From positions 330,399 to 394,398 of the forward strand of contig NGZR01000007.1 in assembly GCA_002197995.1 (NCBI GenBank): a stretch of DNA of 64,000 bases, read 5' to 3'. A model generated the notes under the pieces. The model saw nothing but the letters and a program-made list of their open reading frames with translations, was not told the origin of the DNA and did not search any database. Positions 59,917 to 64,000 of this stretch are shown one piece after another; position 1 is the stretch's first letter, and each line of letters starts with the position of its first letter. This DNA is from Gaeumannomyces sp. JS-464 (Eukaryota > Ascomycota > Sordariomycetes > Magnaporthales > Magnaporthaceae). The position numbers and the translations under genes were made by a program.

Positions 59917-60236
59917 CTAACCACTCCTTTCCCCATCTTCATACACGGCACAGGACATAGCAAGGCCGAAGTCACCATCCCCAGCTGCATCCCGAGCGGC
60001 GAGTACCTCCTGCGGGCCGAGCACATCGGCCTACACTCAGCCTCGACCGCGGGGAGCCCATTTCTACATCTCGTGCGCCCAGATCAATGTTTCGGGTGGC
60101 GGCACCACAGACCCGGGCCCAAAGGTCGCGTTCCCCGGAGCGTATACGGCGCAGGACCTGGGCCCTTTGAATCAACATTTTTTACCCTATCCCGACTTCA
60201 TACCAAAACCAGTCAGTGTTGCCACATGAAATGTGA
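59917..60236 (+). pseudogene. AA9 lytic polysaccharide monooxygenase, relict 3' exon
   Basis: AA9 enzymes oxidatively cleave cellulose or related glycans outside the cell. Here only the C-terminal part is visible. A branch site CTAAC (59917-59921) and acceptor CACAG (to 59953) open an exon reading EVTIPSCIPSGEYLLRAEHI, LHSASTAG, then FYISCAQINVSGGGTTDPGP, VAFPGAYTAQD and INIFYPIPTSYQ, all close to AA9 consensus. It lies in three frames: two G appear missing near 60051-60054 and one A appears extra near 60170. No signal peptide, N-terminal His or other copper-brace residues are found upstream, so this is a truncated remnant even if the indels are errors. Confidence 0.75.
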
Positions 60237-60733
60237 GGAAGCAAAAAGGGAGTCGATATGGCTGACCCACGATGCGCTGCAGCGGCCCGCCCGTCTTCTC
60301 GTGTTAGGTGAATGGTGCTGGCCCAACCACTGGCGTACGCCTTTCCCTTTTGTGCCGGTCGCTCAACTGGTAGTTACACCCCAGGGGGATGTCCAGTAAT
60401 TTAAGTGACGCTTAGAGACTTTAAAACTTTGTCTCCCTGCTTCATGTGGCTGACTTCTCGACCTTATGGGTAAGTCGAGGTAAACGGAGTCAGGGTTTCG
60501 TGATCAGGGGCTATCGACAGAAGTCCAGTCAGTACCTTTCAACCTATGAACTCGTTCTTTTTAACTGTTATTTCCCGGGGAAAATTTCACCGACATCCCA
60601 CTGTCTTTATCATGATTACCATCTATATCGATGCAGGGACTTGCTGTGCAACTGTCCCCTCTTCTCTCCATCGTGAGTCAGCTCATGGAGGCGTTTTAGA
60701 TGTAACACAGTCAGCTGTGCATCAATCAACGTG
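60237..60733. other. Intergenic region
   Basis: About 0.5 kb between the AA9 remnant and tRNA-Ala. No gene or repeat is recognised. Confidence 0.5.
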
Positions 60734-60851
60734 GGGCGAATGGTTTAGTGGTATAACGCTTCCTTAGCATCTCTGTATGACTCTCGATCGCAAGTCGTGG
60801 ATCATCAGACCTGATTGGAAGAGGTCCGGGGTTCGATTCCCCGTTTGTCCA
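60734..60851 (+). tRNA. tRNA-Ala(AGC) with a 46-nt intron
   Basis: The acceptor stem GGGCGAA pairs with TTTGTCC, including the G3-U70 wobble that identifies tRNA-Ala to its synthetase. The discriminator is A. The D-stem is GTT/AAC, the anticodon stem CTTCC/GGAAG, and the T-arm CGGGG/CCCCG with loop TTCGATT. The anticodon loop TTAGCA..T carries AGC and is interrupted after position 37 by an intron at 60770-60815 (one-base ambiguity). Mature length is 72. It lies on the strand opposite BiP, 540 bp beyond the BiP stop. Confidence 0.96.
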
Positions 60852-60865
60852 GTTCCTACATTTCC

Positions 60866-60870
60866 TTTTT
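60866..60870 (+). terminator. Pol III terminator of tRNA-Ala
   Basis: T5 run 14 nt after the tRNA 3' end, the normal distance for a Pol III terminator. Confidence 0.75.
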
Positions 60871-61390
60871 GGCTTGCGTGGCGTTTATTCTCTACCTTTC
60901 ATTTTGGGGTTTTTGTTTTTGTTCCTCACCTGACCCATGCAGCCTATGCATCCAAGGCCAGTAATCCCTTTCTTTCACGGCAGCTGTAAGTGACGTTGGC
61001 GGGCCCAATATCGAGCGCGAAAGCCATTGACGACACGAAGCGGAATCGACAGGCCACAAGGCAGAAAGGTGTGGTCGATAAAATATCATTGTTCTGATAA
61101 CACTGCGAGATCAAAACATCTTGCTCCATCCTATTCTAGGAATTTCCCATTGAGATTTCCTGTCGTGGCAAAGGACAACACATCTAAATCTGCGCCGCAT
61201 GCCCCCCAACTTGCTTGGCAACACACGATAACAAAGCAAGTGAAAGGACAATAGATTAAGAGTACCCAGGGTATGAAATTTTTACTTGTTTCGCATTTAT
61301 GGAGGCGCCAACTAAAAGACTTCTTTTGCATCTGCAATATAAGAGGGAAAGGATGGGGATATCAGGAATTCGTGTCTAATGTGGTATCTC
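60871..61390. other. Convergent intergenic region
   Basis: About 0.5 kb, AT-richer than the surroundings, holding the BiP 3' UTR on the minus strand. No further gene is seen. Confidence 0.5.
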
Positions 61391-63713
61391 TCATAGCTCG
61401 TCGTGAGACCTGGGCTCGTCCGAGCCGCCGGCACCGCCGCTGTACAGCTTGCTGGTGATAGGGTGGGCGACGTTGGACAGCTTCTCCTTCTGCTCCTCAA
61501 AGTCGGCGGCCTCGGCGGTCGCGCGTGCTCGTCCAGCCAGCTAGTGGCCTCCTTGACAGCGTCCAGGATCTAGTAGTTATTCCAGTCAGCAAGCGTTCAC
61601 AACGGTCGTACGTGTTGGGTGTGGCAAGGTTAAAACTTACAGCCTCCTTGTCCTCGTCGTCAATCTTGCCGCCGAGACCCTCCTCATCCTTGACCTGGGT
61701 CTTCAGGCTGAAGGCGTAGTTCTCGAGGGCGTTGCGAGCCTCAATGCGCTCGCGGGTGGCCTTGTCCTCCTCGGCGTACTTCTCAGCCTCGCTGACCATA
61801 CGGTCGATCTCCTCCTGGGTCAGACGGCCCTTGTCGTTGTTGATGGTGATCTGCTCAGTGTTGCCAGTGCCCTTGTCGTGGGCCGACACCTTCAGGATAC
61901 CGTTGGCATCAAGCTCGAAGGAAACCTCGATCTGCGGCTGGCCGCGGGGCGCAGGCGGGATACCGGTAAGCTCGAACTTGCCCAGGAGGTTGTTGTCCTT
62001 GGTCATGGAGCGTTCTCCCTCAAAGACCTGGATCAGGACGACGGGCTGGTTGTCGGCCGCAGTCGAGAAGATCTGGCTCTTGCGGGTAGGGATAGGAGTG
62101 TTACGGGGGATAAGCTTGGTCATGACACCGCCGGTGGTCTCAATACCAAGGGTGAGCGGGTTGACGTCCATGAGAACAATGTCATCAGTACCCTCCTCGC
62201 CAGACAGAACACCAGCCTGGACAGCCGCGCCGAACGCAACAGCCTCATCGGGGTTAATTCCCTTAGAGGGAGCCTTGCCGTTGAAGTACTCCTTGATCAG
62301 GGACTGAACCTTGGGGATACGGGTAGAACCGCCGACCAAGACGATGTCGTCAATGTCGTCCTTCTTCAGCTTGGCATCCTTCAGCACCTGCTCGACGGGC
62401 TTCAGGGTCTTCTTGAAGAGGTCCATGTTGAGCTCCTCGAACTTGGCCTGGGTCAGGGTCTCGGAGAAGTCCTTGCCGTTGAAGAAGGACTCAATCTCAA
62501 TGCGGGTGGACTTCTGCGACGAGAGCGTGCGCTTCGCCTTCTCGGCCTCACGCTTGAGCTTGCCCATAGCCTTAGCGTCCTTGGTAACGTCGACGCTGTG
62601 CTTCTTGTTGTACTCCTTGGCGAAGTGGTTGATGACGCGCTGGTCGAAATCCTCGCCACCAAGATGGGTATCACCGGCAGTAGCCAGGACCTCGAAAACG
62701 CCGTTGTCGATCGACAGGAGCGAAACATCGAAAGTACCACCGCCCAGATCGTACACGACGATCTGCTTCTCGCCCTCAGTCTTGTCCAGGCCGTACGCGA
62801 TAGCGGCCGCAGTGGGCTCGTTGACGATACGGAGAACGTTCAGACCGGCGATGATGCCGGCGTCCTTGGTAGCCTGCCTCTGGTTGTCGTTGAAGTAGGC
62901 CGGAACGGTGACGACGGCGTGTGTGACCTTCTTGCCGAGGTAGGACTCGGCGACATCCTTCATCTTGCCCAGGATCATGGCGGAAACCTCCTCAGGAGAC
63001 AGTTGCTTCTCCTCGCCCTTGACCTCGACGGAAACAACCGGCTTTCCACCCTTGGAGATAACCTTGTAAGGGAAGTGCTTGATATCGCTCTGCACATCCT
63101 TGTCGCTGAACTTGCGGCCGATGAGGCGCCTGGAGAGGGGTAACTTGTCAGCAATGCGTCCGGAAGACAAAAAGGTGCGCCATACGGCTACATGCGCAGG
63201 GGCTCCCAAAACATACTTGACGTCAAAGATGGTCCTGAAGGGGTTCGAGGCGGCCTGGTTCTTGGCGGCGTCACCAACCAACCTCTCGTCGTCGGTGAAG
63301 GCAACGTAGGAGGGGGTGATACGGTTTCCTGGTTGGCGCATGCCATGTCAGCGGGGGCTAGTGGACACGGTGGCATGTCTGCCCGTGGGGTAGCTTGCTA
63401 CAATGGCGGGGGAAGCAGGCTCGGAGGCATACCTTGGTCGTTGACGAGAATCTCAACCTTGCCCTTCTGCATCACACCGACACAGGAGTAGGTGGTACCC
63501 AGATCCTGAAGAGCGCGTGGTGTTAGCTACATGCCCGCACACCTTTGACCTCCGTCTTGCCCGCGCAGCACTTACAATACCGATGACAGTGCCATAGCTC
63601 TCCGCCTCCTGGGCGTGGGCCGTCTTGACAAAAGCGAGGGGGGAAAAGAGCAGGCAGATCCACGCGATCATGCCCAGGCCAATGGCCATGGAGCTCCTCG
63701 AGCCGGACTTCAT
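61391..63713 (-). CDS. kar2: ER Hsp70 chaperone BiP/Kar2 (one apparent 1-nt deletion near 61520)
   Basis: Folds and translocates proteins in the ER lumen and buffers the unfolded protein response. Five exons (63576-63713, 63433-63505, 63217-63328, 61641-63129, 61391-61569) are split by 70, 104, 87 and 71 bp introns, all GT-AG. The expected product is 663 residues, normal for BiP. Residues 1-34 form a signal peptide ending AHA. The nucleotide-binding domain shows [26 protein letters not shown] and [14 protein letters not shown]. The substrate domain and lid follow, and the protein ends in the ER retrieval signal HDEL. In the last exon, [10 protein letters not shown] and [14 protein letters not shown] lie in different frames: one base of an Arg codon is missing near 61520. 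As printed the frame would lose HDEL. The long plus-strand ORFs here are antisense shadows. Confidence 0.98.
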
Positions 63714-64000
63714 TGTGGTGGAAGCCCGCGGGAGGCTCTCTCCGTGAACTGGCGAGACGGTGGTGGGGTTGTCGTCGCACAAGATTAGGAAAAAACGGAT
63801 TAGAAACAAGACTAGAAAGAGGAAAGGCGTGCGCTGTCCACTGCTACCTAGCGGGAGGAAGGCAGGGAATCGTCGGGTGGTATGGTTGGTTCAAGTGGGA
63901 GAGGAGAGTGTGCGTCGAGGAGGGGATTCTTGCAAGGTGCCGCCTTATATCGATTCCGCCATAATTCACTGAGGTGGCAGGTCCACCCAAAAAGTTACGG
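63714..64000. other. BiP leader and promoter (cut by the window)
   Basis: About 290 bp upstream of the BiP start, CT-rich on the coding strand. The promoter continues beyond the window. Confidence 0.5.
63944..63952 (-). promoter_or_regulatory. TATA-like element of the BiP gene
   Basis: The minus strand reads CGATATAAGG about 230 bp upstream of the BiP ATG. No ATG lies between it and the start codon, consistent with a leader of roughly 200 nt. I could not recognise an unfolded-protein-response element with confidence in the 50 bp beyond it. Confidence 0.45.

Noticed and set aside
61878..63143. 421-codon plus-strand ORF
   Set aside because: Exactly antisense to BiP exon 4; a product of the codon bias of a highly expressed gene.
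1..64000. Biosynthetic gene cluster around the Zn2Cys6 regulator
   Set aside because: No synthase, P450, transporter or other pathway enzymes lie next to it; the neighbouring esterase alone is not enough.
1..64000. Transposon or integrated viral genes
   Set aside because: No reverse transcriptase, transposase, integrase or viral replication motifs were seen in any frame, and no long terminal repeats were recognised.

Overview
The window is nuclear DNA of a filamentous ascomycete, most likely a Sordariomycete. The coding genes have 66-149 bp introns with GT...CTRAC...YAG signals, a 60 bp one in msrB, and no operons. The recognisable families are a Zn2Cys6 regulator, an areA GATA-like/DUF3295 protein, an AA9 polysaccharide monooxygenase and a BiP ending in HDEL. 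All three tRNA genes carry introns. The species cannot be named from sequence alone.

Layout. 1-11.6 kb is ordinary gene-dense sequence: the 3' end of an unknown gene (+), a small basic unknown protein (-), methionine-R-sulfoxide reductase B (-), a secreted type-B carboxylesterase (+), a five-segment membrane protein (+) and a Zn2Cys6 transcription factor (+). 11.6-18.2 kb has no gene. 18.2-20.3 kb holds a CHY zinc-finger protein with an RWD-like N-terminus (+). 20.3-45.3 kb is a gene desert of about 25 kb. Its only supported genes are an intron-containing tRNA-Glu/tRNA-Lys pair 5 nt apart (-). The desert is not AT-rich, but is crowded with long A/T and unusually long G/C homopolymers, microsatellites and short TAGGTA/TACCTA motifs. 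45.3-47.2 kb holds the areA GATA-like/DUF3295 gene (+) behind a roughly 600 nt ATG-free leader. 47.2-57.3 kb is a second desert. 57.3-58.8 kb is a broken unknown gene (-), 59.9-60.2 kb a relict AA9 exon (+), 60.7 kb a tRNA-Ala(AGC) (+), and 61.4-63.7 kb the ER chaperone BiP/Kar2 (-).

How the genes work together. They look like independent housekeeping and regulatory loci: protein folding in the ER, oxidative repair, zinc-dependent regulation, a possible nitrogen-type regulator and tRNAs. I see no biosynthetic cluster, virus, transposon ORF or CRISPR array.

A theme across the window is single-base disruption of otherwise well-conserved genes. The carboxylesterase, CHY protein, DUF3295 gene, AA9 remnant and BiP each need one to four small indels, mostly a missing C or an extra A/T in a homopolymer, to restore the family sequence. 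Because BiP is normally essential, consensus errors are the leading explanation, with real pseudogenisation as the alternative. The most interesting biology is the gene deserts, the tRNA dicistron, a possible mitochondrial form of MsrB and the carboxylesterase that seems to lack its catalytic histidine.
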